Shown here piece by piece: positions 1 through 8,930 of a stretch of 64,000 nucleotides of DNA (the first letter of the stretch is position 1; the number at the start of each line of letters is the position of its first letter). The stretch is taken from positions 248,001-312,000 of the forward strand of contig CAZWSX010000002.1 of the NCBI GenBank assembly GCA_964636985.1, read 5' to 3'. Position numbers and translations under genes: made by a program. Source of the stretch: CAZWSX01 sp964636985. Its GTDB lineage: Bacteria > Planctomycetota > Planctomycetia > Pirellulales > Pirellulaceae. The notes below the pieces were generated by a model, which saw nothing but the letters and a program-made list of their open reading frames with translations, was not told where the DNA came from and ran no database searches.

Positions 1-1
1 C

Positions 2-3000
2 TTCGGTGCCCCGGGAGCCGCGCCGGCGCCGCCCCCTGCTCCGCCCGACGATGGCCGCGCCCGCGAGACCAACCAATTCGGTACGTCGTTCGCCTGGGCG
101 GAAGCCAAGTTCACCGCGCAAGGCAAGTCGCTCGACAAGGTTGGCATTCGCTACGACGGTGACTTCACGTACTTCCTCTCGGCGCAGAGCCTAAAACGCC
201 CGCTCAAGATCGAGTTCAATCGTTTCGAGGACAAGGACTTTGAAGGCGTTACGTCGCTGCGTCTCCACTCCATGGCGCTCGATGCCTCCAAGGCCCGCGA
301 AGTGATTGCTTTCGCGCAGATGCGCGAGATGGGAGTGATGGCCCCGCAGGCGACACTGGCCGAAGTCACGCTGACTGTTCCGGGCAAATTCGAGAAAGCT
401 TATCTCGGTCTCTACACCGTCGTCGAAGGGATCGACTCGAAGTTTCTCGCCAAGCATCTCGGTAAAGATCAGGGGCTCTTGATGAAGCCCCGCCTGATGC
501 GCGGGATCGATTACCTCGGCGACGATTGGAATCAGTACACGCTGCAATATGCGTCGGGCCGTGGTGCGTCGAAAGACGAAAGCAAGCGAATCATCGAGTT
601 CGCCAAGCTGGTTCAGCAATCGTCCGAGGAGGAGTTCAACAAACGGATCGGAGAGTTTCTCGACGTCGAGGCGTTCCTGCGATTCACGGCGGCCAACGCC
701 CTGCTCTGCAACTTGGAAAGCTTTCACGCGCTGGGAAGCAATTACCACCTTTACCTCGATTCGAAGACGGGCCGCTTCACGTTCCTGCCGGGCGACCTTG
801 AGTTCTCCATGGCGAACTTTCTTTTGTTCGGTACGCCCGACCAGTTGATGGATTTGAGTGTGACCAAACCTTACCCAGGCGAGAATAAGTTGGTTGACCG
901 CTTGATGGCCGTGCCGGAGATCAAGGCCAAGTATCTGGCGATGGTGAAGGATCTTGCCGCCAAGTCGTTTACCAAGGAGCAGCTGAACAAGGAGATTGAT
1001 TCGTTGGCGTCACTCTCTCAAGAATCTCGCGACAAGGAGACAAAAGCTGTAGCTGCTCGACGTGAGCCGCCCGCGTTCGGTGCGCCGCCTGGTACGCCGC
1101 AAGCTCCCGATTTGAAGACGTTTGTGGATCGCCGGCTGGCATCGATCGATTCGCAATTGAAAGGCGAATCCAAGGGCTTTGTGCCGCAGCCGTTCAGCTT
1201 TGGTTCACCCGGTGGCGGACAGGCAGCCGAATCGAAGCCGATCGATGAAGCAACGTTCCGCGAAGTCTTCGAGGCCCCGCCTGGGTTTGAAACGACGCTC
1301 TTCGCGGCTCCTCCGCAAGTCAATTCGCCCGTCGCGATTTCAGCGGCTCCCAGCGGGGAAATCTACGTCGCGGTGGACCAGCAAGGTTCGCTGGGGCGAA
1401 CGCCCGGCGGTGGGCGGATTGTACGATGCCTCGACGAGGACCGTGACGGCAAAGTCGACAAGGTGACGACGTTTGCAAAGGTCGAGCATCCGCGCGGCGT
1501 TGTGTACCGCGCTGGCAAGGTGTACGTGATGCACCCTCCGACGCTGTCGGTCTTCTACGACGATGATGGCGATGGCGTGGCCGATGGGAACAAGGTGCTG
1601 GTCACGGGACTGACGACCAATCAAATCGACGACCGCGGTGGCGATCATACGACGAACGGAGTTCGGCTAGGCATCGACGGATGGCTTTACATTGGCGTTG
1701 GCGACTACGGCATCAAGCAAGCCAAAGGAACCGATGGGAAGACGATCTCATTACGCGGCGGTGGAATTGTCCGCGTCCGCCCCGATGGCATGGAACTGGA
1801 AGTCTACTGCATGGGGCTGCGGAACCCGTTCGATATCGCCATCGATCCAATGATGAATCTCTTCACGCGCGACAACACCAACGACGGTGCCGGGTGGGAC
1901 ACACGCGTGAGTCACTTGATGCAAACGGCGCAGTACGGCTACACGCAGCTGTTTGCTAACTTCACGGACGAGACGATGCCGACGCTGGGGACATTCGGCG
2001 GTGGTGGCGGCACGGGCGGAGTGTTCATCCAAGATTATCGCTGGCCCAAGCGGTATCGCGATCGCCTGTACACCGGCGACTGGGGGCGCAGCGAAGTCTA
2101 TCGCCACGATATTACGGCGCACGATCCGACGTTCGATCTCACCCAGGAGGTTTTCCTTAAGGCCCCTCGCGCCACAGGCATGGACATCGATGCCGATGGC
2201 CATCTTTATGTCGCCAGTTGGCGTGGGGGCGATGCGAGCGTCGACGTTGGTCCCAATGTCGGATTTGTTGCAAGGGTTTCGCCAGCAGGCCTCCAACCTG
2301 ACGAAAGGTTTCCCGACCTTCAAAAGATGTCCGACAAGGACCTCCTTTCGTTGCTCGTGACACTTCGTCATTCGGTGGGGCGTTTTCATGTGCAGGGAGA
2401 AATCTTGCGGCGAGCGCCCGACTTCACCGAGCTCGAATCCCTGGTTGGAGTGGCATCCAATGTGAAGGAACTGCTGGAGGCGCGAGTAGTCGCTCTCTAC
2501 ACCGTCAAGCAACTGATCGGGACGAAGTCACACGGACTGCTTCTCCGGTGCGCGAAGGATCCAGCGCTCCGCCAGCAAGCCTTGCGCGCATTGACCGACC
2601 GCAAAAGTGAACTGGCCGGGCTCGACGCCGAACCATTCATCGCGGCGCTAAGCGATCGTTCGCCGCAAGTGCGCGGACAAGCGGCTATTAGCCTTGGACG
2701 CATGGACGCAACTAGCGCGGCAAAAGCGATCCTGCCGCTTACCAGTCGGCCGCAAGATTCGTCGATGCCCACCAAACGGCCAATCCAAAACCAGCCTGAT
2801 GCGGACCGCGTGGTTCCTCACCTTGCGGCCCGGGCATTGATCGCGCTGGATGCAGTTGAACCCTCGCTGGAAGCGCTCGACGGCGAGCACTGGCGAGGAG
2901 CACTGTGGGTGCTTCGTTCTTCGCACACGCCCAAGACCGTCGATGGGTTGATTAAGAAACTCGGGACGACACGATCGACCGAAGTGCGTCGCGGCATATT

Positions 3001-3778
3001 GGTCGCGCTCATCCGTTTGCAGCAAAAGGAAGCCGACTATGCCGGTTCGTGGTGGGGAATTCGGCCCGACAATACTGGGCCGTACTACGAACGGGTCGAG
3101 TGGCCCATGAGCAAACGGATCGCGAGTGTTCTTACGGCGGCCTACTTGGACGCCGATCCGGAAACCGCGGCGTTCTTGAAAGCCGAATTGCGTCGGCACC
3201 AGGTTTCGTTGCCCGGCATTCCCGAAGAGCAGGTTGCCTTGGCAGTGGAAGAATCGTCCCCGATCGTACTGCCGATGGCCGATCCAAAGAATCCCGAGCA
3301 AATCGGCAACATGTCGCGCGACGTTGTCGCTCGGCGCGTTTTGGAAATCAAGGGCGATGCTCAGCGCGGCAAACCGTTGTTCAAAACCCAGTCGTGCGTG
3401 GCGTGTCATACCGATGCCGATGGGCAGTCGCCGAAAGGCCCGCATTTGGTCGACATCGGCAAACGTTCCAAGCCAAACGAACTGGTCGAATCGATTCTCC
3501 AGCCGAGCGCCAAGCTCGCACAAGGCTACGAGGGCTACACGTTTCACATGAACAGCGGCCTATCCCACTCGGGATTTGTCGTCCGCGAGAGCGCGAGCGA
3601 CGTTCGCATTCGCGAGCTCAATGGGATCGAACGCAAGCTCGCCAAGTCGGAGATTGAGGAACGTGTGCGGCAAGAAAAATCGGTGATGCCTGATGGCGTA
3701 GCCGCCAACCTGACGCCAGGGCAACTGGCCGATTTGATTGCTTACTTGCAGTCGCTCAAGAGTGAGGGGAGCGAGTGA
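2..3778 (+). CDS. CotH / membrane-bound dehydrogenase propeller / HEAT / cytochrome c fusion protein (5' partial)
   Basis: The frame is open from the window edge, so the N-terminus is missing and about 1258 residues are visible. The first ~300 residues look like a CotH-type kinase-fold domain, with the LPGDLEFSM stretch near nt 787-813 resembling the family's P-x-DLD/E metal site. A planctomycete 'membrane-bound dehydrogenase' beta-propeller (TIGR02604-like) follows from about nt 1260, with EDRDGKVDK and DDDGDGVADG calcium-type loops. HEAT-like helical repeats lie at roughly nt 2340-3200. A C-terminal heme domain (TIGR02603-like) carries CVACH at nt 3395-3409. Propeller-heme proteins of this kind are secreted in planctomycetes and are presumed oxidoreductases of unknown substrate. 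A CotH domain on the front is less usual. Downstream is a family A repeat, then the convergent glcF. The domain calls are by eye. Confidence 0.85.
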   Translation, partial: FGAPGAAPAPPPAPPDDGRARETNQFGTSFAWAEAKFTAQGKSLDKVGIRYDGDFTYFLSAQSLKRPLKIEFNRFEDKDFEGVTSLRLHSMALDASKAREVIAFAQMREMGVMAPQATLAEVTLTVPGKFEKAYLGLYTVVEGIDSKFLAKHLGKDQGLLMKPRLMRGIDYLGDDWNQYTLQYASGRGASKDESKRIIEFAKLVQQSSEEEFNKRIGEFLDVEAFLRFTAANALLCNLESFHALGSNYHLYLDSKTGRFTFLPGDLEFSMANFLLFGTPDQLMDLSVTKPYPGENKLVDRLMAVPEIKAKYLAMVKDLAAKSFTKEQLNKEIDSLASLSQESRDKETKAVAARREPPAFGAPPGTPQAPDLKTFVDRRLASIDSQLKGESKGFVPQPFSFGSPGGGQAAESKPIDEATFREVFEAPPGFETTLFAAPPQVNSPVAISAAPSGEIYVAVDQQGSLGRTPGGGRIVRCLDEDRDGKVDKVTTFAKVEHPRGVVYRAGKVYVMHPPTLSVFYDDDGDGVADGNKVLVTGLTTNQIDDRGGDHTTNGVRLGIDGWLYIGVGDYGIKQAKGTDGKTISLRGGGIVRVRPDGMELEVYCMGLRNPFDIAIDPMMNLFTRDNTNDGAGWDTRVSHLMQTAQYGYTQLFANFTDETMPTLGTFGGGGGTGGVFIQDYRWPKRYRDRLYTGDWGRSEVYRHDITAHDPTFDLTQEVFLKAPRATGMDIDADGHLYVASWRGGDASVDVGPNVGFVARVSPAGLQPDERFPDLQKMSDKDLLSLLVTLRHSVGRFHVQGEILRRAPDFTELESLVGVASNVKELLEARVVALYTVKQLIGTKSHGLLLRCAKDPALRQQALRALTDRKSELAGLDAEPFIAALSDRSPQVRGQAAISLGRMDATSAAKAILPLTSRPQDSSMPTKRPIQNQPDADRVVPHLAARALIALDAVEPSLEALDGEHWRGALWVLRSSHTPKTVDGLIKKLGTTRSTEVRRGILVALIRLQQKEADYAGSWWGIRPDNTGPYYERVEWPMSKRIASVLTAAYLDADPETAAFLKAELRRHQVSLPGIPEEQVALAVEESSPIVLPMADPKNPEQIGNMSRDVVARRVLEIKGDAQRGKPLFKTQSCVACHTDADGQSPKGPHLVDIGKRSKPNELVESILQPSAKLAQGYEGYTFHMNSGLSHSGFVVRESASDVRIRELNGIERKLAKSEIEERVRQEKSVMPDGVAANLTPGQLADLIAYLQSLKSEGSE

Positions 3779-3812
3779 CTCAGGCGGCATGGAACAGTAG
3801 CTCCGCATCAAC

Positions 3813-3862
3813 TTGCTAGAGCGAGTCCACCGCGCACAGACAGGATTGTCTGTGCCACTTTC
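3813..3862. repeat. Family A palindromic intergenic repeat, copy A1
   Basis: The core at 3834-3855 is a perfect 9-bp inverted repeat (GCACAGACA and its complement) around a 4-nt GGAT/ATCC loop. The conserved block extends left through TTGCTAGAGC-AGTCCACCGC and right through CACTTT, and nearly all of it recurs at 39458-39505. It sits between two convergent genes, where a hairpin could also act as a bidirectional terminator. The sequence after it (3863-3902) resembles the degenerate 'CTCTGTG' strings next to other copies. Confidence 0.8.
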
Positions 3863-3913
3863 TTGCGTTCCTCCTCCGGTCCCTCCGGGTCTCCGCGGTG
3901 AATTCCTTCTGAA

Positions 3914-5254
3914 TCACCCTAACCCGATGCCGCGGTAGCTGCGGTCGAGAAGTTCGATTGGGTGGATGACGCGGATCGCTTCGCCTTGCATTCGCGATTC
4001 GCGGGCGATTTGCATCAGGCAACCGACGTTGCCGGTCACGACTAGCTGCGCGCCGGTTTGGCGGATGTTGTCGAGTTTGCGTTTACCTAATCGGTCGGCC
4101 ATTTCGGGTTCGGTGAGGTTGTACGTTCCCGCGGCTCCGCAGCAGAGGTCGCTCTCGGTGAGCTCGACTAGGTTCAGTCCTGGAATCATTTTCAGCAGCT
4201 TGCGCGGTTGCTCGCGGACCTTCTGGGCGTGCGCCAGGTGGCACGCGTCGTGATAAGTGGCGGTCGCTTCGATTTTGCCCGTCGGCGGGACAGGACCGAG
4301 TTCGGCGAGAAATTCGCACACGTCTTTGATCTTGTGGGCGAAGCCTTCTCGATCGGCGGTCTTGCTGTCGTGCCAGTGGTGGCCGTACTCCTTGAGCATC
4401 GCTCCGCAGCCGGCGACGTTGACGATTACGGCATCGACGTCTCGCCATGGGATGCCATTCACATTGCGATCGGCCGTTTCCTTGGCGGGCTCGCTGCTGC
4501 CGGCATGGAAGTGAATTGCCCCGCAGCAGCCTTGGCTCTTGGGAATGAGCACGTCGCAGCCGTTCTCTTGCAGCACGCGCGCGGTGGCCCAATTGGTTTC
4601 GCGGAACAGAGCTTCCGATACGCAGCCGCTAAACAAAGCGACGGTTGCCCGTTTGGGTCCCTTGGCGGGCAAACGATCGGGCAACTCGGGGGCGGCTTTT
4701 GGAAGTGGCGGGAGGAGCGTTACCAATCGCCCCAGCCTTGGCGGTAGGAGCTTCCACAGTCCTGTAGCGACGACAAGTCGATCGAGCCCAAGGAACTGTC
4801 CGATCCTCGCCGGCCAAAGGGCCAGGGCCAGCAGCGAAGGATTGGGAAAGAGCCAGAACAAGATCCAGCGGTGGAACCAATCGTGCGACTTGGCTTCGGC
4901 GGCTTCTTCTTTCGACGCCGGTTGTTCCATGGCGATGCGGAACGGTTCGATCAGTCGCCCGTATTGCACGCCCGAGGGGCAGGCGGTCTCGCAGCCGCGG
5001 CAGTCGAGGCAGAGTTCCAAGTGTCGCCGCACGTCGGGCGTCAGGTCGAGTCGCTCGTCGGTGACGGCTCGCATCAAGTAGATGCGTCCGCGGGGGCTAT
5101 TGTTTTCGTCGCCGGTTTCGGCGTAGGTGGGGCAACTGGCAGTGCAGAGCCCGCAGTGGACGCAGTCGAGAAACAGATCGTACGAAATGCCGGCGCCGGG
5201 ATTATTGGCGACTGGCTTGGGCGAAAGGATCGGAAGCGAGTGAGTATCGGCCAT
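3914..5254 (-). CDS. glcF: Glycolate oxidase iron-sulfur subunit
   Basis: About 446 residues from the ATG at 5254. An upstream in-frame start at 5314 would overlap the glcE stop and adds residues that do not fit the family. Two ferredoxin-type 4Fe-4S motifs are near the N-terminus (CVHCGLCTASCP and CLDCRGCETACP). Two cysteine-rich CCG domains follow, with SGCVSE...GCCGAIHFHAG and HDACHLAHAQ...LCCGAAGTYN. In GlcDEF the subunit passes electrons from glycolate oxidation towards the respiratory chain. It lies 40 bp downstream of glcE on the same strand. No catalytic glcD is adjacent. A lactate-oxidase-type LutA/GlcF relative is possible, but the pairing with GlcE favours glycolate. Confidence 0.9.
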   Translation of the reverse strand: MADTHSLPILSPKPVANNPGAGISYDLFLDCVHCGLCTASCPTYAETGDENNSPRGRIYLMRAVTDERLDLTPDVRRHLELCLDCRGCETACPSGVQYGRLIEPFRIAMEQPASKEEAAEAKSHDWFHRWILFWLFPNPSLLALALWPARIGQFLGLDRLVVATGLWKLLPPRLGRLVTLLPPLPKAAPELPDRLPAKGPKRATVALFSGCVSEALFRETNWATARVLQENGCDVLIPKSQGCCGAIHFHAGSSEPAKETADRNVNGIPWRDVDAVIVNVAGCGAMLKEYGHHWHDSKTADREGFAHKIKDVCEFLAELGPVPPTGKIEATATYHDACHLAHAQKVREQPRKLLKMIPGLNLVELTESDLCCGAAGTYNLTEPEMADRLGKRKLDNIRQTGAQLVVTGNVGCLMQIARESRMQGEAIRVIHPIELLDRSYRGIGLG

Positions 5255-5294
5255 GAGTAGGAATTGTACCGGCAGAGTGATCCAGAGCGGGCGA

Positions 5295-6551
5295 TTAGGA
5301 ATCGAGGAACACAAATCGGCCGGGATTGAGGATGTTGTGCGGGTCGAAACGTCGCTTAATTTCTTGCATCACGGCCAGTGGATCGCCACCGTTGCCCCAA
5401 ACGGCTTGCTGCGTCGCCTCGCTACCTAATTGTCCGGCGTAGACGACCACGTTGCCACCGGCACTCACCGCAGCCGGTTGCAGCTTGCCGATGAGGCCAC
5501 GTGCGACGCCGAGCTGCGGCATTTGCTCGAACGAGGCGTAGATCATGCCCGACGCTGCTTGGGCGCAGATCGAGACGTTGCTGTCGACTTCGCGGCAGGC
5601 TTGTACCCACGAGACGACTTGCGAAGGGCGGACGCTGGCCTTAAGCGTTAGCGCGGCCGGGCGGCGCGAAAAATCGACGATGGCCGGCCACAGCTTCTTC
5701 TCGCTGAGATACGCGACCGGAATCACATTCGCCGCCGCGCTCCAAACCTTCATCAAGCGATCTCGCATCCACGTGACTTCGAACGAGGTGCCTTCCAATC
5801 GCGCAACCAGCCAGCCTTCGCTCGCGGGCGGCAATTCCGAAAAACCTTTCCACGCCGGGCCAGCTAACCATTGCAGGGCTGCGACGGGAATCTCGCGCGA
5901 GGCCATGGCGTCGAGAATCGATTCAGCTGTTTTGGTGTTAGCCAGTGGCGCGATGACCAAGTCGCTTGCTTGCGGCACAGGGCGCAGCTTCATCGTCAGT
6001 TGCGTGATGACGCCGATCGTTCCCATCGAGCCGGTGAGCAGTTTGCAAAAGTCGTAGCCGGCGACGTTCTTCACGACTCGTCCACCGCCATGAAAGGTGT
6101 TGCCGGCTCCATCGACGGCTTCGATCCCGATCACGAAGTCGCGGATGCTGCCGTAGCCGAAACGGCGCGGCCCGTTGTGATTGGTGGCGACGACTCCGCC
6201 CAGCGTGGCAGCCTCGGCGTTGGGGACATCAAATGGCAGCTGTTGCCCTTCTGTGGCAAGCAGCTTGGCAAGCTCCGACATGGTGATGCCCGACTCGACC
6301 GTGATGGTCATGTCGCGGGCGGGGTAGTCGATCACCTTCGTCATCTTGGCGAGCGACAGTCCGATCCCAGGGCGCTTGGCGGGCAAGCCGCAATCGAGAC
6401 TCGTCTTCCCTCCAAGGGGGTAGATCGGCGTTCGCTCGTTTGCCGCGCTGCGGATCATTTCGGCCACATCGTTGGCCGACGTCGCTTCGTGAGTTGTCGA
6501 GAGAGGGATGGGGGTGTCGGCAGGAGGAGTGGAGGCCCCTTTGGCGGCCAC
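5295..6551 (-). CDS. glcE: Glycolate oxidase FAD-binding subunit
   Basis: 418 residues from the ATG at 6551. It has the FAD-binding type 4 (PCMH) fold: PLGGKTSLDCG near the N-terminus, then LGGVVATNHNGPRRFGYGSIRDFVIGIE, then GGRVVKNVAGYDFCKLLTGS, the last being very typical of GlcE. The C-terminal FAD-oxidase cap is reduced, as expected for GlcE compared with the larger GlcD, and ends in RFDPHNILNPGRF. First gene of a two-gene operon with glcF. It is divergent from the beta-helix gene at 6688, so the 136-bp gap holds both promoters. In E. coli GlcE works with GlcD and GlcF; the glcD homologue must be elsewhere or replaced. Confidence 0.9.
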   Translation of the reverse strand: MAAKGASTPPADTPIPLSTTHEATSANDVAEMIRSAANERTPIYPLGGKTSLDCGLPAKRPGIGLSLAKMTKVIDYPARDMTITVESGITMSELAKLLATEGQQLPFDVPNAEAATLGGVVATNHNGPRRFGYGSIRDFVIGIEAVDGAGNTFHGGGRVVKNVAGYDFCKLLTGSMGTIGVITQLTMKLRPVPQASDLVIAPLANTKTAESILDAMASREIPVAALQWLAGPAWKGFSELPPASEGWLVARLEGTSFEVTWMRDRLMKVWSAAANVIPVAYLSEKKLWPAIVDFSRRPAALTLKASVRPSQVVSWVQACREVDSNVSICAQAASGMIYASFEQMPQLGVARGLIGKLQPAAVSAGGNVVVYAGQLGSEATQQAVWGNGGDPLAVMQEIKRRFDPHNILNPGRFVFLDS

Positions 6552-6687
6552 GAAAAGATTCCTTAGGCAATATACGATCGGGCAGGAAGGGCAAAATCAA
6601 CGCCCGCCGACGCGAGCCAGTCGACTAAGATACTCCGAACGGCGGCCTCTTTGGGACGTGATCACCGGAATCGAGAGGGATTTTGCG

Positions 6688-8763
6688 ATGTTGTCATCAG
6701 TTTTTCAGCGCGCCTTCGTTCTCTCGATGTGCGGTTTTTGTTGTGGCGGAATGGTCCTGGCCGAAACCAAGACGATCACAATCGACAAAGACACCAAGCT
6801 TGATGGGGGCGAACTTCACGACACGCAGATCGTGATCGCCGCTGATGGCATCACGCTCGACGGCAACGGCACGCAGCTCGTCGGCGTCGGAAAGACAGGC
6901 GAACCCAAGTCGTTCAAAGGGACTGCCATCGTCGTCCGCGGTTGCCGCGGAGTGACGATCAAAAATCTGAACGCCAAGGGCTATTCCGTGGCGCTCGAGA
7001 TGACCAACTGCGCCGATTGCCTGGTGGAAGGTTGCGACTTGAGCGGCAACTACCACGACCCCAAGTTCGATTGGGGTGACGGCCGCCGCGAAGGGGGCAT
7101 CATTCTCACCGATGTCCGCGGCAGTCAATTCCACAAAAACAAAACACGCGATGATTGGAACGGCTGCGACCTCTTGCGCAGCGACAACAACATGTTCCTG
7201 GAAAACGACTTTTCGCACTGCTCGAATGTTTGCTTCAAGCTCGTCGAGTCGCGCAGCAACCAGGTGATTCAGAACGACTTGTCGTACGGCATCCGCATCG
7301 ATCGCGCCGCTGGCGAGGTCCACGCCCGCGACTCGACGAGTGTCCTTATCGAGAGCGGTTCGGACCACAACTATTTCTATCGCAACGATATTCGCTACGG
7401 CGGCGACGGCATCTTCATCCGCTCACTCAACAACTGGGTGTCGCGGTTCAATGTCTTTGTCGAGAACGATTGCTCGTACGCGAACAACAACTGCGTCGAA
7501 TCGTGGAGTCCTGACAACACGTGGATTCGCAACATCTGCAATTACGGCAGCTACGGCTTCTGGCTGGGTGGCAGTGATCACACGATCCTGATCGGCAATG
7601 AGGCCGCGTATAACGGCCTGCCTGACGGACTGCACAACGCACCCGAGCCGGAGTTCGAGCACGCGGGGATCACTATTGTGGGCGGCCCGTCGACCCACAC
7701 ACTGATCGCGAACAACCACGTCCATCACAACGGCGGGGCGGGAATCGCGTTCCGCGGCGACGTTGGCAGCAAGGGCAAAGCCTGGCAGACCGAGCACTGG
7801 GTCATCAGGCAGAACAAGATCGAGCACCACCGCATCGGCATATACGGCCGCTGGGGGAACAACATCGATATCTGCGACAACGTGTTCAACGACAATAAGA
7901 CGAAGCTCGATATCCGCGACACGACGAATGTGCACACGGTCGACGGTCCAACCGAGATCCGAGTCGCGCCGACGGCGGTGTTGCGCGGTCCCGAACGCGC
8001 TGTCGTGGGACGCCAGGTAACGTTCGATGCCTCTGAGACCTCAACCCCTGGGGGTACGGCACCGGAGTTCATGTGGGACTTGGCAGGCGAGGCGTCGCAG
8101 AAAGCGGTCTGCGAACGCGTGTTTACCAAGCCTGGCATCTATCGCGTTGCTCTCACGGTCCGTGCGGGCGGGCTATCCGACCTGGCATTCCGCGACGTGC
8201 TGGTCACGTCGGCCGTCGATCGCGAATTCGGTACCGAAGACGAAACGCAGCAGTGGGCGTACGAGTTCTCCGACGACAACGCCAAGAGGGGGAAACTCCT
8301 CTTCGATAACGATACCGACGCCGTCGTCGGCAAATCGTCGCTTCGCATTAGCGCGAGGAACTACCCCGGCCTCGACGCCACGGCGATCTACAAGGTCGAC
8401 AAGCAAAAGCCGCTCAAAGCAAGTTCAGCGAAGCAATTGACGTTCTGGCTCAAGGCGATCAATCAAGATCCCACGGGTTGGCAGGACGCGGGTCCGGTGA
8501 TCGAAATTGTGACGGCCACCGGCAAAGTGACGCTCTCGCCGGGAACCGAGGGAAGCCCTCGCAATCCCTTGCGCGAGGTCGCCCAGAGCGAGTCGCGGTG
8601 GCTTTGGTCGCGGTACGAAATTCCACTGAACGGCGATAAGCAGTGGATCCGCAAGGACGAAGGGAAGCCTGATCTCAACCAGATCGAAAGCATTCGCTTG
8701 ACGGTCGACTCGTGGGGCGCGCCCGACTTTATCCTGTGGCTGGATGGGCTGGCGGTCGAGTAA
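6688..8763 (+). CDS. Secreted right-handed beta-helix protein with PKD-like domain
   Basis: 691 residues from the ATG at 6688, chosen because GAGAGGGA lies just upstream and the protein then opens with a signal peptide (hydrophobic residues ~6-24, cleavage near VLA/ET). An in-frame start at 6508 would overlap glcE and add a charged leader. Residues ~40-430 are repeated short strands rich in Asn/Asp (NNWVSRFNVFVENDCSYANN, GNEAAYN, NNHVHHNG), as in NosD/pectate-lyase-like parallel beta-helices. A PKD-like domain follows (VTFDASETSTPGG...PGIYRVALTVRAGG). The C-terminal ~200 residues look like a carbohydrate-binding jelly roll ending in FILWLDGLAVE. Probably extracellular and polysaccharide-related; the substrate cannot be read from the sequence. 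Confidence 0.85.
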   Translation: MLSSVFQRAFVLSMCGFCCGGMVLAETKTITIDKDTKLDGGELHDTQIVIAADGITLDGNGTQLVGVGKTGEPKSFKGTAIVVRGCRGVTIKNLNAKGYSVALEMTNCADCLVEGCDLSGNYHDPKFDWGDGRREGGIILTDVRGSQFHKNKTRDDWNGCDLLRSDNNMFLENDFSHCSNVCFKLVESRSNQVIQNDLSYGIRIDRAAGEVHARDSTSVLIESGSDHNYFYRNDIRYGGDGIFIRSLNNWVSRFNVFVENDCSYANNNCVESWSPDNTWIRNICNYGSYGFWLGGSDHTILIGNEAAYNGLPDGLHNAPEPEFEHAGITIVGGPSTHTLIANNHVHHNGGAGIAFRGDVGSKGKAWQTEHWVIRQNKIEHHRIGIYGRWGNNIDICDNVFNDNKTKLDIRDTTNVHTVDGPTEIRVAPTAVLRGPERAVVGRQVTFDASETSTPGGTAPEFMWDLAGEASQKAVCERVFTKPGIYRVALTVRAGGLSDLAFRDVLVTSAVDREFGTEDETQQWAYEFSDDNAKRGKLLFDNDTDAVVGKSSLRISARNYPGLDATAIYKVDKQKPLKASSAKQLTFWLKAINQDPTGWQDAGPVIEIVTATGKVTLSPGTEGSPRNPLREVAQSESRWLWSRYEIPLNGDKQWIRKDEGKPDLNQIESIRLTVDSWGAPDFILWLDGLAVE

Positions 8764-8768
8764 AAGTG

Positions 8769-8790
8769 GCACAGACAATCCTGTCTGTGC
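8769..8790. repeat. Family A palindromic repeat, copy A2
   Basis: Perfect 22-bp palindrome with the ATCC loop, preceded by AAAAGTG. It is identical to copies A1, A3 and A4 in core sequence. It starts 6 bp after the beta-helix gene stop codon, in the gap before the convergent thrS. Confidence 0.8.
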
Positions 8791-8843
8791 GCAGTGCGGT
8801 AGCTTTGGCACGTAGGCATGAGATTGGCAGGAGCACTTTCTGT

Positions 8844-8927
8844 CGGCCCTTCGGGCCTTGAGATCATCTCTGCTTTCGCAACCGGGCCCTTACGGGACCC
8901 GGCTAAGATCTGTCGGGCCTTCGGCCC
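8844..8927. terminator. Hairpin cluster between convergent beta-helix gene and thrS
   Basis: Three GC-rich hairpins follow one another: GGCCC-TTC-GGGCC (8845-8857), CCGGGCCC-TTAC-GGGACCCGG (8882-8902) and GGGCC-TTC-GGCCC (8915-8927). None is followed by a clear T-run, so they are not classical intrinsic terminators. Their place between two stop codons suggests transcript-end or mRNA-stability structures. The first and last share the 'CTGTCGG..CCTTCGG' wording and may be copies of one small repeat. Confidence 0.45.
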
Positions 8928-8930
8928 TGT

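Noticed and set aside
2648..3547. Minus-strand frame of 299 codons
   Set aside because: It lies antisense within the heme-propeller gene and has no protein family character.
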